Source of the DNA: JAYVJH01 sp043777595
Lineage (GTDB): Bacteria; Bacteroidota; Bacteroidia; Cytophagales; Spirosomataceae
Length of the DNA stretch: 64,000 bases
Direction of reading: 5' to 3'
Assembly: GCA_043777595.1 (NCBI GenBank)
Contig: JAYWHT010000060.1
Span: 1-64,000, forward strand
Below the pieces are notes generated by a model, which had not been told where the DNA came from, ran no database searches, and saw nothing but the letters and a program-made list of their open reading frames with translations. The position numbers were made by a program, and so were the translations under genes. Positions 17,718 to 26,652 of the stretch are shown here, piece after piece; within the stretch, counting starts at the first letter, position 1, and the number at the start of each line of letters is the position of its first letter.

Positions 17718-18099
17718 AGTGCTTGAACCGCAAATTTTCTTGCGACACAGCCCGTAGTTTGTCTATTTCTTCTTCGGTTTGGGCTATGGTTTCGGGTTGG
17801 TTGCTCAATTGTTTGACCAAATTGAGCAACAGTGCTTGAGTTTTGAGCATCACGTCCAAATTTACCTGATTCTGAACAATCTGCCGCTGATTGCGAATGA
17901 TACTTATCTGATTGTTTACTATAATTTCTTGATTACCTATAATCGTCGTTTGATTTTTGACCACAACCTCGTGGTTATCAGCATTATGTTTTTGGTTTTG
18001 GGTCAAAATATCATAATTTTCTACAATTTTTGATTGCATTTTTTTTAGAAATTCATGCTCCGACAATAAATCTTGTAGTAGGTTTTCTATGTTTTTCAT
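17692..18099 (-). CDS. Heptad-repeat coiled-coil protein with NQ periodicity, unknown
   Basis: 135 residues, almost wholly predicted alpha-helical. The Asn-Gln pair recurs at exact seven-residue spacing (NQ at 49, 56, 63, 70 and 77, with a degenerate copy at 35 and N at 42), giving units like xNQxxIx. Polar NQ at a fixed heptad position with Ile/Val elsewhere suggests a parallel coiled coil or a buried polar ladder. There is no signal peptide or membrane segment. It overlaps tail to tail with the XRE gene, and both proteins have coiled coils, so a partner relation is conceivable but not shown. No family is recognised. Confidence 0.75.
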   Translation of the reverse strand: MKNIENLLQDLLSEHEFLKKMQSKIVENYDILTQNQKHNADNHEVVVKNQTTIIGNQEIIVNNQISIIRNQRQIVQNQVNLDVMLKTQALLLNLVKQLSNQPETIAQTEEEIDKLRAVSQENLRFKHFNDSEELS

Positions 18100-18143
18100 T
18101 TTTATTTTGACTTAATTTGTCGTAAATTTAGTGAAATAATTGT

Positions 18144-19133
18144 ATGCCCCTCAAAAAAACTCAACGAAACATACCAGTGCTTTACCTTGCTTTCTTAGTG
18201 CTGGTACTAAGCTCGTGGGGCTATTATGTGTTGGCACTTCCCAATTTAGATTTTTTGGCTCGCCGCTGGGCGGCCATGCTCACCATGCTCTTTGGGTCGT
18301 TTATTGCTGGTGCCAGCCCCGAGGGTAGTGCGGCGGTAGCTTATCCTATTTTTACATTGTTGTTAAAAATCCCCCCGGCCGTGGCTCGCAACTTTGCCTT
18401 TGCCATTCAGAGCATCGGTATGACCTCGGCTGCCTTGCTTATTTTGGGACTTCGCCTCAAAGTTGAGTGGAACTATATATGGTTTGTAACACTTGGTGGA
18501 CTCTTTGGACTGGTCTTTGGTACTTACTATGTCGTTCCGCTCATTTCGCCTGTTGTTGCCAAGTTGTTTTTTGTGTCGCTGTGGTTGAGTTTTGGTATAG
18601 CTCTCTGGCGAGAAAACCGCCACCCCAATCGCCAAGTATTTGACTCAATCCAAGATTTTAGTCAAAAAGACAGAATCCGTTTGGCAGCTTTTGGACTTGT
18701 TGGAGGTATTATTTCGTCCATTTTTGGCACAGGCATTAACATTTTTACTTTTTGTTTGATGACTATATATTACCGAGTCAATGAAAAAGTCGCCACACCG
18801 TCGTCGGTTATCATTATGACTATCGAAACTCTGTTTGGGCTTTTTTTACATACCCAAATCATCAACGACTTTCAGCCCGAAGCCTTTGAACTGTGGCTGG
18901 CCTGTGTGCCTGTTGTTGTGTTTTTTGCGCCATTGGGGGCGTTTGTTATCAGTAAATTACCTCGTGAGGGTATCGCCAAAATTCTTTATGTCATTCTTTT
19001 TGTACAATTTGTGGGTGCGATTTGGGTCATTAAACCAAACGTACCTCAACTATTGCTCTGTATCGGTACGTTGGCCGTTGGCTTAGGGCTTTTTGGTTAT
19101 TTGGCCAAAATAAAAAGGGCAGAAAGCCACTAA
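18144..19133 (+). CDS. TauE/SafE family membrane transporter
   Basis: 329 residues with 8-9 hydrophobic segments. Two similar halves, each with a Gly-rich motif (FIAGASPEGSAAVAYP, about 52-67, and GIISSIFGTGINIFTF, about 191-206), match the internal duplication of TauE/SafE permeases. Members export or import organosulfur compounds or other organic anions across the inner membrane. The substrate here is unknown. It is longer than the typical 250-270 because of an extended N-terminus with an extra hydrophobic helix. It is convergent with the DUF1295 gene, with 2 bp between the stops. Confidence 0.82.
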   Translation: MPLKKTQRNIPVLYLAFLVLVLSSWGYYVLALPNLDFLARRWAAMLTMLFGSFIAGASPEGSAAVAYPIFTLLLKIPPAVARNFAFAIQSIGMTSAALLILGLRLKVEWNYIWFVTLGGLFGLVFGTYYVVPLISPVVAKLFFVSLWLSFGIALWRENRHPNRQVFDSIQDFSQKDRIRLAAFGLVGGIISSIFGTGINIFTFCLMTIYYRVNEKVATPSSVIIMTIETLFGLFLHTQIINDFQPEAFELWLACVPVVVFFAPLGAFVISKLPREGIAKILYVILFVQFVGAIWVIKPNVPQLLLCIGTLAVGLGLFGYLAKIKRAESH

Positions 19134-19135
19134 AA

Positions 19136-19960
19136 TCACTTTGGTATAGCAGGAAAAAACGCAGAGGTACGCCCTATATAGTCTTTGTATTGTGGTTTTG
19201 TCTGGATCAATGTTTTTTCTAATAGCGCCACGCCCGATACTTTCATTAGCAAAAACGTCATTAAGATAGGACTAAAAACCGTCCACCACGCTCCAGCCGA
19301 AGCGGCAAAACAAAAAATACCCCACCACAAAACAGCATCACCAAAGTAGTTTGGGTGGCGGGTATATCGCCACAGGCCACTATCCAAAACCTTGCCTTTG
19401 TTGTCGGTGTTTTTCTTGAATTGTGCCAACTGATAGTCTCCCACGGCCTCAAAAGCCAGCCCGATTGTCCACAGAATTATTCCCAAATAATCAAGAACAG
19501 TCCAAACGTTAGACGTTTGAGACACCAAAAGCGTTGCGCCAATAATCCAAAGCAATAGCCCTTGCAACAAAAACACCCTCAGAAAAGAAACCCACCAAAA
19601 GTTTGCGCCATACTCTTTGCGCCATTCTTGGTAACGATAATCTTCGCCTTTGCCAAGGTTTCGGTTTGCTAAATAAAGTGCCAGTCTAATACCCCAAATA
19701 GAGACCAAAATGCAGATTATTAGGCTTCTATCTGAATTTGCAGATAAAATATATTTGTATGTCCAAGCCAGAATGACAAAGCCCAATCCCCAAAAAATAT
19801 CAATTATACTGGCATCTTTTAGTACAATACTCACCAACCACAACACCGTGAGAGCGGCCATAATGACCACAAAGCCCAAACCGAAGGGCAGCGTATTGAC
19901 AAATAGACAGACGGCGATGCCGACGATGGCCGCAAAGAGTACAAGGCGAATAGGATTCAT
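19136..19960 (-). CDS. DUF1295 (steroid 5-alpha-reductase-like) membrane protein
   Basis: 274 residues with about six transmembrane segments. LWRYTRHPNYFGDAVLWWGI near residues 198-217 is the conserved C-terminal NADPH-binding-like motif of the steroid 5-alpha-reductase/isoprenylcysteine methyltransferase-like superfamily. GKGEDYRYQEWRKEYG (about 104-119) is also typical of DUF1295. It is likely an inner-membrane reductase or related enzyme acting on a lipid. The substrate is unknown. Confidence 0.88.
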   Translation of the reverse strand: MNPIRLVLFAAIVGIAVCLFVNTLPFGLGFVVIMAALTVLWLVSIVLKDASIIDIFWGLGFVILAWTYKYILSANSDRSLIICILVSIWGIRLALYLANRNLGKGEDYRYQEWRKEYGANFWWVSFLRVFLLQGLLLWIIGATLLVSQTSNVWTVLDYLGIILWTIGLAFEAVGDYQLAQFKKNTDNKGKVLDSGLWRYTRHPNYFGDAVLWWGIFCFAASAGAWWTVFSPILMTFLLMKVSGVALLEKTLIQTKPQYKDYIGRTSAFFPAIPK

Positions 19961-20141
19961 TTGGAGGTTAGGTTTTGGATAATTTGTAATTGGTACAACA
20001 GAAAAAGTCAGACGACAAAAAAATTGCCCAACATTTAACTTCTAAAATTCAAATTTCAACAAAAAAAAGGTTAAAAAAAATACTATTTGCTTAGTTATGT
20101 TTAATTTTGGGGTAATTTAAAAAAAAGCCAATTCATAACCA

Positions 20142-21125
20142 ATGAGACAAATACTTTTCCGTGATGCCCTCCGTGAGGCCATGCTCGAAGAAATGCGCCG
20201 AGACCCAAACGTTTTTTTGATGGGTGAAGAAGTCGCCGAATACAACGGTGCTTACAAAGTCAGCCAGGGCTTGCTCGACGAGTTTGGGCCAGAGCGAGTG
20301 ATAGATACACCCATTGCCGAACTGGGTTTTGCAGGAATCGGCGTAGGAGCGGCTGCCAATGGCTTGCGGCCTATTATTGAGTTTATGACCTTTAATTTTT
20401 CGCTCGTTGCTATCGACCAGGTTATTAACTCGGCGGCCAAAATTCTGTCTATGTCGGCAGGCCAATATGGCTGCCCGATTGTGTTTCGTGGGCCTACGGG
20501 CAGTGCAGGGCAGTTGGGTGCGCAACACTCACAAAATTTTGAAAACTGGTACGCCAACACTCCAGGGCTAAAAGTAGTCGTGCCAGCCAATCCGTATGAT
20601 GCCAAAGGGCTTCTAAAAGCCTCAATCAGAGACAATGACCCCGTGATATTTATGGAGTCGGAGGTGATGTATGGCGACAAAGGCGAAGTGCCAGAAGGTG
20701 AATATGTGATTCCAATCGGAAAAGCCGAAGTCAAAAAAGTAGGCTCTGACGTTACGATTGTATCGTTCGGTAAAATGATTTCGAGAGTGGCTTTGCCAGC
20801 TATTGAAGAATTGGCCAAAATGGGCATCAATGCCGAACTGATTGACCTACGAACAGTTCGCCCGATTGACTACGACACTGTTATTCAGTCAGTTAAAAAA
20901 ACCAATCGATGTGTAATCGTCGAAGAAGCATGGCCGCTATCGTCTATTGCTACCGACTTGGCCTATATGATTCAGCGCAAAGGTTTTGACTATTTAGATG
21001 CTCCCGTGGTACGAGTAAATAGCATGGACGTATCGCTTCCTTATGCGCCTACGCTCATCGAGGCCGTTTTGCCCAACGTCAAGCGTACCATTGAAGCCGT
21101 CAAAACAGTGATGTATCGGAATTGA
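20142..21125 (+). CDS. pdhB: Pyruvate dehydrogenase E1 component, beta subunit
   Basis: 327 residues, full-length E1-beta. GEEVAEYNGAYKVSQGL (about 28-44), the TPIAELGFAGIGVGAA region (about 60-75), QHSQNFENWY (about 128-137), and the C-terminal transketolase domain with RTVRPIDYDT all fit PdhB. With the alpha subunit it decarboxylates pyruvate using thiamine diphosphate. The alpha-subunit and E2 genes are not next to it, which is seen in several Bacteroidetes. A -7-like box TAATTTTG lies at 20102-20109. Confidence 0.93.
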   Translation: MRQILFRDALREAMLEEMRRDPNVFLMGEEVAEYNGAYKVSQGLLDEFGPERVIDTPIAELGFAGIGVGAAANGLRPIIEFMTFNFSLVAIDQVINSAAKILSMSAGQYGCPIVFRGPTGSAGQLGAQHSQNFENWYANTPGLKVVVPANPYDAKGLLKASIRDNDPVIFMESEVMYGDKGEVPEGEYVIPIGKAEVKKVGSDVTIVSFGKMISRVALPAIEELAKMGINAELIDLRTVRPIDYDTVIQSVKKTNRCVIVEEAWPLSSIATDLAYMIQRKGFDYLDAPVVRVNSMDVSLPYAPTLIEAVLPNVKRTIEAVKTVMYRN

Positions 21126-21168
21126 GATATATGATAGCGGCATCCCAAACAAAAAACTAACTATATAA

Positions 21169-21744
21169 ATGTTTGACAGTTTATTTCAGGAAATATCAAA
21201 AACAATTCAGTTACACTTAAATGATAAAATGCTATGTAAGCAGTTTTTTGAGACCATCACTGTACAAAGAAATGCGGTTATAGAAGAACAAGAAAAAATA
21301 CCAGCGTTTCTATATTTTATTGATAAGGGATTTATGCGACTGTTTTATTACGATGAAAACGGAGACGAAATAACTACCTATCTATGCTCACCTAATGGTT
21401 TTATTGCATCTTTCTTGAGTCTTATCAACCAAAAACCTGCAACTGAAAATGTTGAATGTATTACCGATTGTCAATTATTAAGGATTTCAAGACAAAACCT
21501 AATAACGCTAATTGACAAAAGTGAAAACTTTAAAAAATTCAGTTTAGTCATTTTTGAGAATATTATGGCATTATCGCAAACCAGAGCAAACGATTTAGCA
21601 ACGCTTACTGCCGACCTTCGTTACAAAAAAATGATAGCAGGACAACCCAATCTTTTACAAAATATCCCCATTCAGTACATCGCTTCATTTTTGGGTGTAA
21701 AGCCACAGAGCCTTTCCAGAATAAGGCGACAAATAATTTTGTAA
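21169..21744 (+). CDS. Crp/Fnr-family transcriptional regulator
   Basis: 191 residues. The N-terminal cyclic-nucleotide-binding-like beta-roll (about 30-120) is followed by the long dimer helix and a C-terminal winged helix (QYIASFLGVKPQSLSRIRRQ, about 168-187). The Arg/Glu set that binds cAMP is not evident, so the effector may differ, as in many Bacteroidetes relatives. It is the first gene of an AT-rich three-gene set that has more A/T-ending codons than the neighbouring pdhB. It may control the two following genes. Confidence 0.85.
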   Translation: MFDSLFQEISKTIQLHLNDKMLCKQFFETITVQRNAVIEEQEKIPAFLYFIDKGFMRLFYYDENGDEITTYLCSPNGFIASFLSLINQKPATENVECITDCQLLRISRQNLITLIDKSENFKKFSLVIFENIMALSQTRANDLATLTADLRYKKMIAGQPNLLQNIPIQYIASFLGVKPQSLSRIRRQIIL

Positions 21745-21802
21745 CAAATGTTAAGTGTAAATAAAGTTGTGATTTAGAGTTTTGTAGCCAAAACAATAAG
21801 TA

Positions 21803-22171
21803 ATGGCTACATTAAAAAAAATAAGAACCTTATCTTTTTTTGCATTTCTATTTTCATTCAGTATTTCTCAAAAAGTGTTTTCACAAAACAGCTTATTGGG
21901 TAAATGGACGGACAAAGAACACAAAGAAAAAAGGGTAGAGATGTATTCGGGCAGAGACAAAAAAATATACGGTAAAAGTGAAAGCGGTTTTATTGTTTTC
22001 AAATTTTTGGTGTTTGACACTAAAACAAAAACCTACAATGGTATTTTAATAAACCCTGATGATAATGCTGAGTTTAGTATTGAAATAAAACAACCGACAG
22101 CAGATAGCTTTACTTTTTCGGTCAAGAAATTTATTTTTTCAAAAAATTTTACTTTCATAAGACCGTTATAA
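21803..22171 (+). CDS. Secreted DUF2147-like protein
   Basis: 122 residues with a signal peptide (about 1-27, ending KVFSQ). LLGKWTDKEHKEKRVEMY (about 30-47), then strands ending in an 'FxF' segment, resemble a shortened DUF2147 calycin-like domain. Such domains are small secreted lipid- or ligand-binding beta-barrels. The TAA stop is directly followed by the glycosyltransferase ATG (TAAATG), so the two are translationally linked. The function is unknown. Confidence 0.72.
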   Translation: MATLKKIRTLSFFAFLFSFSISQKVFSQNSLLGKWTDKEHKEKRVEMYSGRDKKIYGKSESGFIVFKFLVFDTKTKTYNGILINPDDNAEFSIEIKQPTADSFTFSVKKFIFSKNFTFIRPL

Positions 22172-23458
22172 ATGAAAATAGTAATTACAACAGTAGGAAC
22201 AAGGGGCGACTTGCAGCCATATATTGCTCTTGGGCTTGGATTAAAAAAATCGGGCTACGAAGTATTAATTGTTTCAGCAAAAAACGAAGAAACCTTTGTA
22301 CGAAATTATGGACTTGATTTTTATGCCCTAGACGTTGACATTCAAAAAATTATGGAAGGTGCCTATGTGCAAGAAATGGCAAAGGGTAGTAATCCTATAA
22401 AATTTATCATAAGCCATTTAAAAGGTTCAAAATCTTTGAAAGCACTAATGGTAAAAACACAAGGCGAAATTTGGAATGCTTGTCAAGATGCCGACCTTGT
22501 TATATTTCATCCAGGAATGCCTTTGGGGTTTTTCTTAGCAAAAGAGAAAAAAATAAAAGCAATTTTAGCAACACCTTTTCCAGTTGTTTCAACAAAAGAC
22601 TATCCCTCAATTTTATTTTATGCTTTACCAAAATTAGGCCGCTATTATAACATACTTACTCATTTTATTTTTGACAAAGTATTTTGGGCATTGGCAAAGT
22701 CTCCTGTAAAAGAATTTTGGAAAAAAAACATAAAAAGCGAAGTTAACTTTGACATTTCACCATTAAAACAACAGATTAAAAGTGGTGGTTTGGTATTGAA
22801 TGGTTATAGCGAACTTTTATTTGCACATTCAAAAAAATGGAAAAATAATATTCACACCACAGGAAGTTGGATTTTAGAAGCAGAGCCAAACTTTGTGCCA
22901 CCAATTGAACTTGATAATTTCATCAATAATGGCGAAGTACCAATTTACATTGGGTTTGGCAGTATGAAAGACTCTGATAGTTTCAATAAAACACTTGCAA
23001 TTATTATTGAGGCGTTAGAAATAACAAAACAAAGAGCAGTAGTTGGGCTTGGTTGGACAATCAACAACTATAAGGAAAAATTGCCCGACAATATTTTTTT
23101 AATTGACAATATTCCCCACACTTGGCTATTTCCAAAAATGAAAATAGTAGTACATCATGGTGGAGCAGGAACTACTGCAACAGGACTAAGAGCAGGAAAA
23201 CCAACAATTATAATTCCTCACAACGCAGACCAACCAGCTTGGGGACAAAGAGTATTTGAATTAGGCGTGGGTTCAAAACCTATAAAAAAATCTATATTAA
23301 CGGCAGAAAAATTAGTAAATGCGATTCGGTACTCATTGACACCTACCATTATAGACAATGCCCAACAACTTGGTAAACAACTAAGACACGAAAATGGTGT
23401 ACAAAAAGCTACGCAAATAATTGATAGCCTTCTAAGCGAGGAAAACGGCTGCGGCTAA
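22172..23458 (+). CDS. GT1-family glycosyltransferase (UGT/sterol-glucosyltransferase-like)
   Basis: 428 residues, the usual GT-B size. The N-terminus TTVGTRGDLQPYIALGLGL (about 6-24) is typical of the UDP-glucuronosyl/glucosyltransferase and glycopeptide-tailoring group. The C-terminal signature HHGGAGTTATGLRAGKPTII (about 330-349) followed by HNADQPAWGQRV binds the sugar nucleotide. It probably glycosylates a small lipophilic acceptor. It is AT-rich like the two genes before it, which suggests they were acquired together. It ends just before a GC-rich segment that looks unlike the surroundings. Confidence 0.88.
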   Translation: MKIVITTVGTRGDLQPYIALGLGLKKSGYEVLIVSAKNEETFVRNYGLDFYALDVDIQKIMEGAYVQEMAKGSNPIKFIISHLKGSKSLKALMVKTQGEIWNACQDADLVIFHPGMPLGFFLAKEKKIKAILATPFPVVSTKDYPSILFYALPKLGRYYNILTHFIFDKVFWALAKSPVKEFWKKNIKSEVNFDISPLKQQIKSGGLVLNGYSELLFAHSKKWKNNIHTTGSWILEAEPNFVPPIELDNFINNGEVPIYIGFGSMKDSDSFNKTLAIIIEALEITKQRAVVGLGWTINNYKEKLPDNIFLIDNIPHTWLFPKMKIVVHHGGAGTTATGLRAGKPTIIIPHNADQPAWGQRVFELGVGSKPIKKSILTAEKLVNAIRYSLTPTIIDNAQQLGKQLRHENGVQKATQIIDSLLSEENGCG

Positions 23459-23667
23459 CATGGGGTTTTGTGCAAGCAGGGCTTGACGTTCAAACATCGA
23501 TTGTTGTTTGCATCGCTGCGCCGCGCGGTCGTTGGCTCTGTTTGGTTCGGGCTGGACGGAGTTTTATTGGGCTTCTGTTTTGGGCAGGACAAACAACAAT
23601 TTCCTGCCTGCACAAAGTCCTGTTCGATATGTGTATTAAAATATCATACATCTTACATCACACATCA
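23459..23667. other. GC-rich non-coding tail after the AT-rich cassette
   Basis: The first 180 bp are GC-rich (for example GCTGCGCCGCGCGGTCG at about 23513), while the preceding cassette is AT-rich. It starts right at the glycosyltransferase stop (GCGGCTAACATGG). Open frames crossing it run into the minus-strand oxidoreductase gene and look like chance. The last 30 bp are a degenerate CATC/TTACATC micro-repeat that abuts the oxidoreductase stop codon. It may be a recombination or cassette boundary. Confidence 0.4.
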
Positions 23668-26652
23668 TTACAACAACGCCTCCCACAAAATCTCAATCGG
23701 GTGCAGGGCTTTGCGGCCAGTTCCATCGTGTATTTGGTGGCGGCAGCTTGTGCCTGGCGCAGCAATGACTACTTCGGCAGGTTGCTTGCGAACAGTTGGA
23801 AACAGTACCAATTCGCCTATTTTCATTGACAAATCATAATGCTCTACTTCGTAGCCAAAACTTCCTGCCATACCACAACAACCACTCGGAATAAGCTGAA
23901 CTTCTGCACCTGTAAGCGATAACATTTTTTTGGTCGGCACCATACTTGCAATCGCTTTTTGTTGGCAGTGGCCGTGCAGTTTGACTAATTTTGAGTTTTG
24001 AATGAACGAATGTCGAGTAATATTTTTCTTGTTCATTTCTCGTTCAATAAATTCATCGAACTGCAATACATTTTTGGCCAATCGCTTGGCATCTTCTACC
24101 AGTTCGTCGCTCACTAAGTCAGGATATTCGTCTCTAAATGTCAGAATAGCCGATGGTTCAATGCCTACCAATGGCGTATTTTCAGAAATTAAATCTTTGA
24201 GTAGTCGTACATTTGTCTCAGCAATTTTTTTAGCATCTTTTAGTAAGCCTTTTGATAGTTGCGGCCGTCCCGAAACGGTGTGCTTTGGAATAATAACTTC
24301 ATAACCCAGTTTTTCTAAAACCTCAATCGCCTTCTGGCCAATATGCCCATCGTTGTATTTAGTAAATTCGTCGAGGAACAGGTAAACGTAATTAGTTGTT
24401 GGTCCTTGTTCATTGATTATATTTAACTTTCTACTATTGACTTCTGACTTCTGATTTCTGACTTCATTTATCAACGGCATTGTTCGGTCTGGGTGAAAAC
24501 CAACAATTTTGTTAGAGATTCGGCGAAGAAATGGAGTCTTGAAAATAAAATTATAAGCCCAAGGCACATAACTTGCTATTTTTGAGAGTGTTGCAAAGTT
24601 GCCAACAAGCCAACTTCTGACAGGCACACCGTGCTGGTCGTGGTAATGTTGCAAAAATTCCATCTTCATCTTAGCCACGTCCACATTTGATGGACACTCG
24701 CCCTTACAACCTTTACAAGCCAAACACAAGTCATACACATCTTTAACCGAAGCCCCCCATTTGCTCCCCAACGAGCCAAGAACTCCCCCTTCAGGGGGTT
24801 GGGGGGTCAAGAACTCTCTCAAAATATTGGCTCTTGCTCGTGTTGTGTCCTTTTCGTTGCGAGTAGCCATAAAACTCGGACACATCGTACCACCACTCAG
24901 TTCTGTTTTACGACAATCGCCCGATCCATTACACTGTTCGGCCATTTGAAGCAGTGTTTGGTCGCCATATCTAAAATAAGTTTTAAAATCTTGAACAGGT
25001 TGGTTGGCCTCATAACGTAAAAAGGTATCCATTGGTGGAGTATCGACAATTTTGCCGGGATTGAAAATATTGTCTGGGTCCCATGTCCTTTTTATTTCTT
25101 TAAACAACTCATAATTGTGCTGCCCAACCATCTGTGGAATAAACTCACCACGTAGCCGCCCATCGCCATGCTCACCCGAGAGCGAGCCGTTATATTTTTT
25201 GACAAGTGTAGCAATTTCTTCGGCAATCATTCTAAATTGCTGGTGACCTTCTTTGGTTTTGAGGTTAATAATAGGTCGCAGGTGAATCTCACCCGAGCCA
25301 GCGTGTGCATAATGCACGGCAGACATTCCGTTTTTATGTAAAATAGCATTAAAATCTCTGATATAATCGGGTAAATCGACCACATCAACAGTTGTATCTT
25401 CAATCACGGCCACCGCTTTGGCATCGCCTGGCAAGTTGGCCAATAGCCCCAGGCCAGCTTTTCGGAGAGTCCATATTTTTTTGGTATCATCGCCAAACAA
25501 TAATGGATAATGAAAACCCATACCAGCCGCTCGCATTTCGGCCTCCATCGCTATCGCCGCCAGCTCTACTTCTTCCTGTGTAGCTGCCGACAGGTCAATA
25601 ACCAAAATAGCTGGAAAATTGCCATCAGGTTGTTTTTGAACAAAAAAACTATTCTTTAATTGTTCAGGATTTTCGGCAGCACACTCTAATATATAACTGT
25701 CAATCAATTCTACAGCTTGCGGTTTATATTTAAGGGTAATGACCGTGGCACGCAAGGCTTCGTCAATAGTAGTAAAGTGAGCGCAAACCAAGCCTTGCGT
25801 TTTGGGAGGCAGTGGTACAAGGTTCAATTTTATTTCTGTCAAAAAACACAATGTACCCTCCGAGCCAGCAATCAATTTACAAAGATTCAGTCCAGCCTCC
25901 TTGCTCCCAGAGGGAGGACAAAATTCGTCTAATAAGATGTCAAGTGCATAGCCGGTGTTACGTCTTTCAATAGATTTTTTGGGGAAATTTTTACGAATCT
26001 CATCTTGATTGGTTGGGTCAGAGAGAATTTTAATGGTTTTACTATGAATATCAGCCTCTAAGTTTTGAGTTTTGAGTTTTGAAACATCATCATTCTTAAT
26101 TCTTAATTTTTCATTCTTCATTCTACTGAAAGTCGCCTCGCTACCATCACTTAATATGGCCTTAACTTCCAACAAATGCTCACGAACACTACCATAAACT
26201 ACCGAATTGGACCCACAAGAGTTATTGCCAACCATTCCACCAATCATGGCACGGTTGGCAGTTGAAGTTTCGGGGCCAAAATAAAGGTTGTATGGTTTGA
26301 GAGCCATATTTAGCTCGTCTCGTATTACGCCAGGTTGTACTCTCACCCATTTTTCGGCTTCGTTTATTTCTATTATTTTATTGAAATATTTAGAGACATC
26401 AACCACAATGCCATTGCCGACAACCTGCCCAGCCAGCGATGTACCAGCCGTGCGAGGAATGATAGACGTTTTGTTTTTTCTTGCAAAGTCAATCAAGATT
26501 TTTATATCTTCTACCGAGTGTGGCACAGCCACGGCCAGCGGCATCTCACGGTAGGCCGAGGCATCGGTTGCATAAAGCGTTCTGATGGTTTGGTCATAAA
26601 AAAACTCGCCACTGAGTTCCTTTTGTAATGTATCTAATAAGTTTGTAGTCAT
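23668..26652 (-). CDS. Two-domain FAD-linked oxidase / Fe-S (CCG) protein, D-lactate or glycolate dehydrogenase-like
   Basis: 994 residues. Residues about 1-545 form a FAD-binding oxidase of the vanillyl-alcohol-oxidase/GlcD type (PRTAGTSLAGQ near 66; MIGGMVGNNSCGS near 136-148; SGEHGDGRLRGEF at 492-504). Residues about 570-660 hold two Cys clusters for 4Fe-4S (CNGSGDC, CPSF, then CLACKGCKGECP). Residues about 885-975 hold the CCG-domain motifs HGHCQQKA and SGCCGMAGSFG. It probably oxidises a 2-hydroxy acid such as D-lactate at the inner face of the membrane. Four low-complexity stretches (about residues 178-201, 245-254, 616-634, 730-749) look like in-frame insertions of intergenic repeats. 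The frame is intact throughout. Confidence 0.9.
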   Translation of the reverse strand: MTTNLLDTLQKELSGEFFYDQTIRTLYATDASAYREMPLAVAVPHSVEDIKILIDFARKNKTSIIPRTAGTSLAGQVVGNGIVVDVSKYFNKIIEINEAEKWVRVQPGVIRDELNMALKPYNLYFGPETSTANRAMIGGMVGNNSCGSNSVVYGSVREHLLEVKAILSDGSEATFSRMKNEKLRIKNDDVSKLKTQNLEADIHSKTIKILSDPTNQDEIRKNFPKKSIERRNTGYALDILLDEFCPPSGSKEAGLNLCKLIAGSEGTLCFLTEIKLNLVPLPPKTQGLVCAHFTTIDEALRATVITLKYKPQAVELIDSYILECAAENPEQLKNSFFVQKQPDGNFPAILVIDLSAATQEEVELAAIAMEAEMRAAGMGFHYPLLFGDDTKKIWTLRKAGLGLLANLPGDAKAVAVIEDTTVDVVDLPDYIRDFNAILHKNGMSAVHYAHAGSGEIHLRPIINLKTKEGHQQFRMIAEEIATLVKKYNGSLSGEHGDGRLRGEFIPQMVGQHNYELFKEIKRTWDPDNIFNPGKIVDTPPMDTFLRYEANQPVQDFKTYFRYGDQTLLQMAEQCNGSGDCRKTELSGGTMCPSFMATRNEKDTTRARANILREFLTPQPPEGGVLGSLGSKWGASVKDVYDLCLACKGCKGECPSNVDVAKMKMEFLQHYHDQHGVPVRSWLVGNFATLSKIASYVPWAYNFIFKTPFLRRISNKIVGFHPDRTMPLINEVRNQKSEVNSRKLNIINEQGPTTNYVYLFLDEFTKYNDGHIGQKAIEVLEKLGYEVIIPKHTVSGRPQLSKGLLKDAKKIAETNVRLLKDLISENTPLVGIEPSAILTFRDEYPDLVSDELVEDAKRLAKNVLQFDEFIEREMNKKNITRHSFIQNSKLVKLHGHCQQKAIASMVPTKKMLSLTGAEVQLIPSGCCGMAGSFGYEVEHYDLSMKIGELVLFPTVRKQPAEVVIAAPGTSCRHQIHDGTGRKALHPIEILWEALL
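24406..24465 (-). repeat. In-frame micro-repeat insertion in oxidoreductase (TTCTGACTT-type)
   Basis: The plus strand reads CTTCTGACTTCTGATTTCTGACTTC and variants. It encodes NQKSEVNSRK-like residues about 730-749 between the Fe-S and CCG domains. Confidence 0.55.
24751..24807 (-). repeat. In-frame GC-rich palindromic insertion in oxidoreductase
   Basis: The plus strand has CCCCCTTCAGGGGG within a G/C-run block. It encodes a PQPPEGG...GSKWGA segment (about 616-634) just before the second 4Fe-4S motif. Confidence 0.55.
25891..25920 (-). repeat. In-frame GGGAGG-type palindromic insertion in oxidoreductase
   Basis: The sequence CCTCCTTGCTCCCAGAGGGAGG lies within the FAD domain. It encodes CPPSGSKEAG (about residues 245-254) in a loop. 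Confidence 0.45.
26050..26121 (-). repeat. In-frame tandem micro-repeat insertion (TTGAGTTT / ATTCTTA types)
   Basis: GAGTTTTGAGTTTTGA followed by TTCTTAATTCTTAATTTTTC encodes Lys/Asn-rich residues about 178-201 in a loop of the FAD domain. Confidence 0.55.

Noticed and set aside
23455..23667. Integron attC site at the end of the AT-rich cassette
   Set aside because: The left end GGCTAACA recalls an attC end, but I could not find the matching GTTRRRY arm or the internal palindromic spacing, and there is no integrase in the window.
23468..23839. Two overlapping plus-strand frames of about 120 codons in the GC-rich tail
   Set aside because: They run into the oxidoreductase gene on the other strand, have low-complexity translations and no recognised family.
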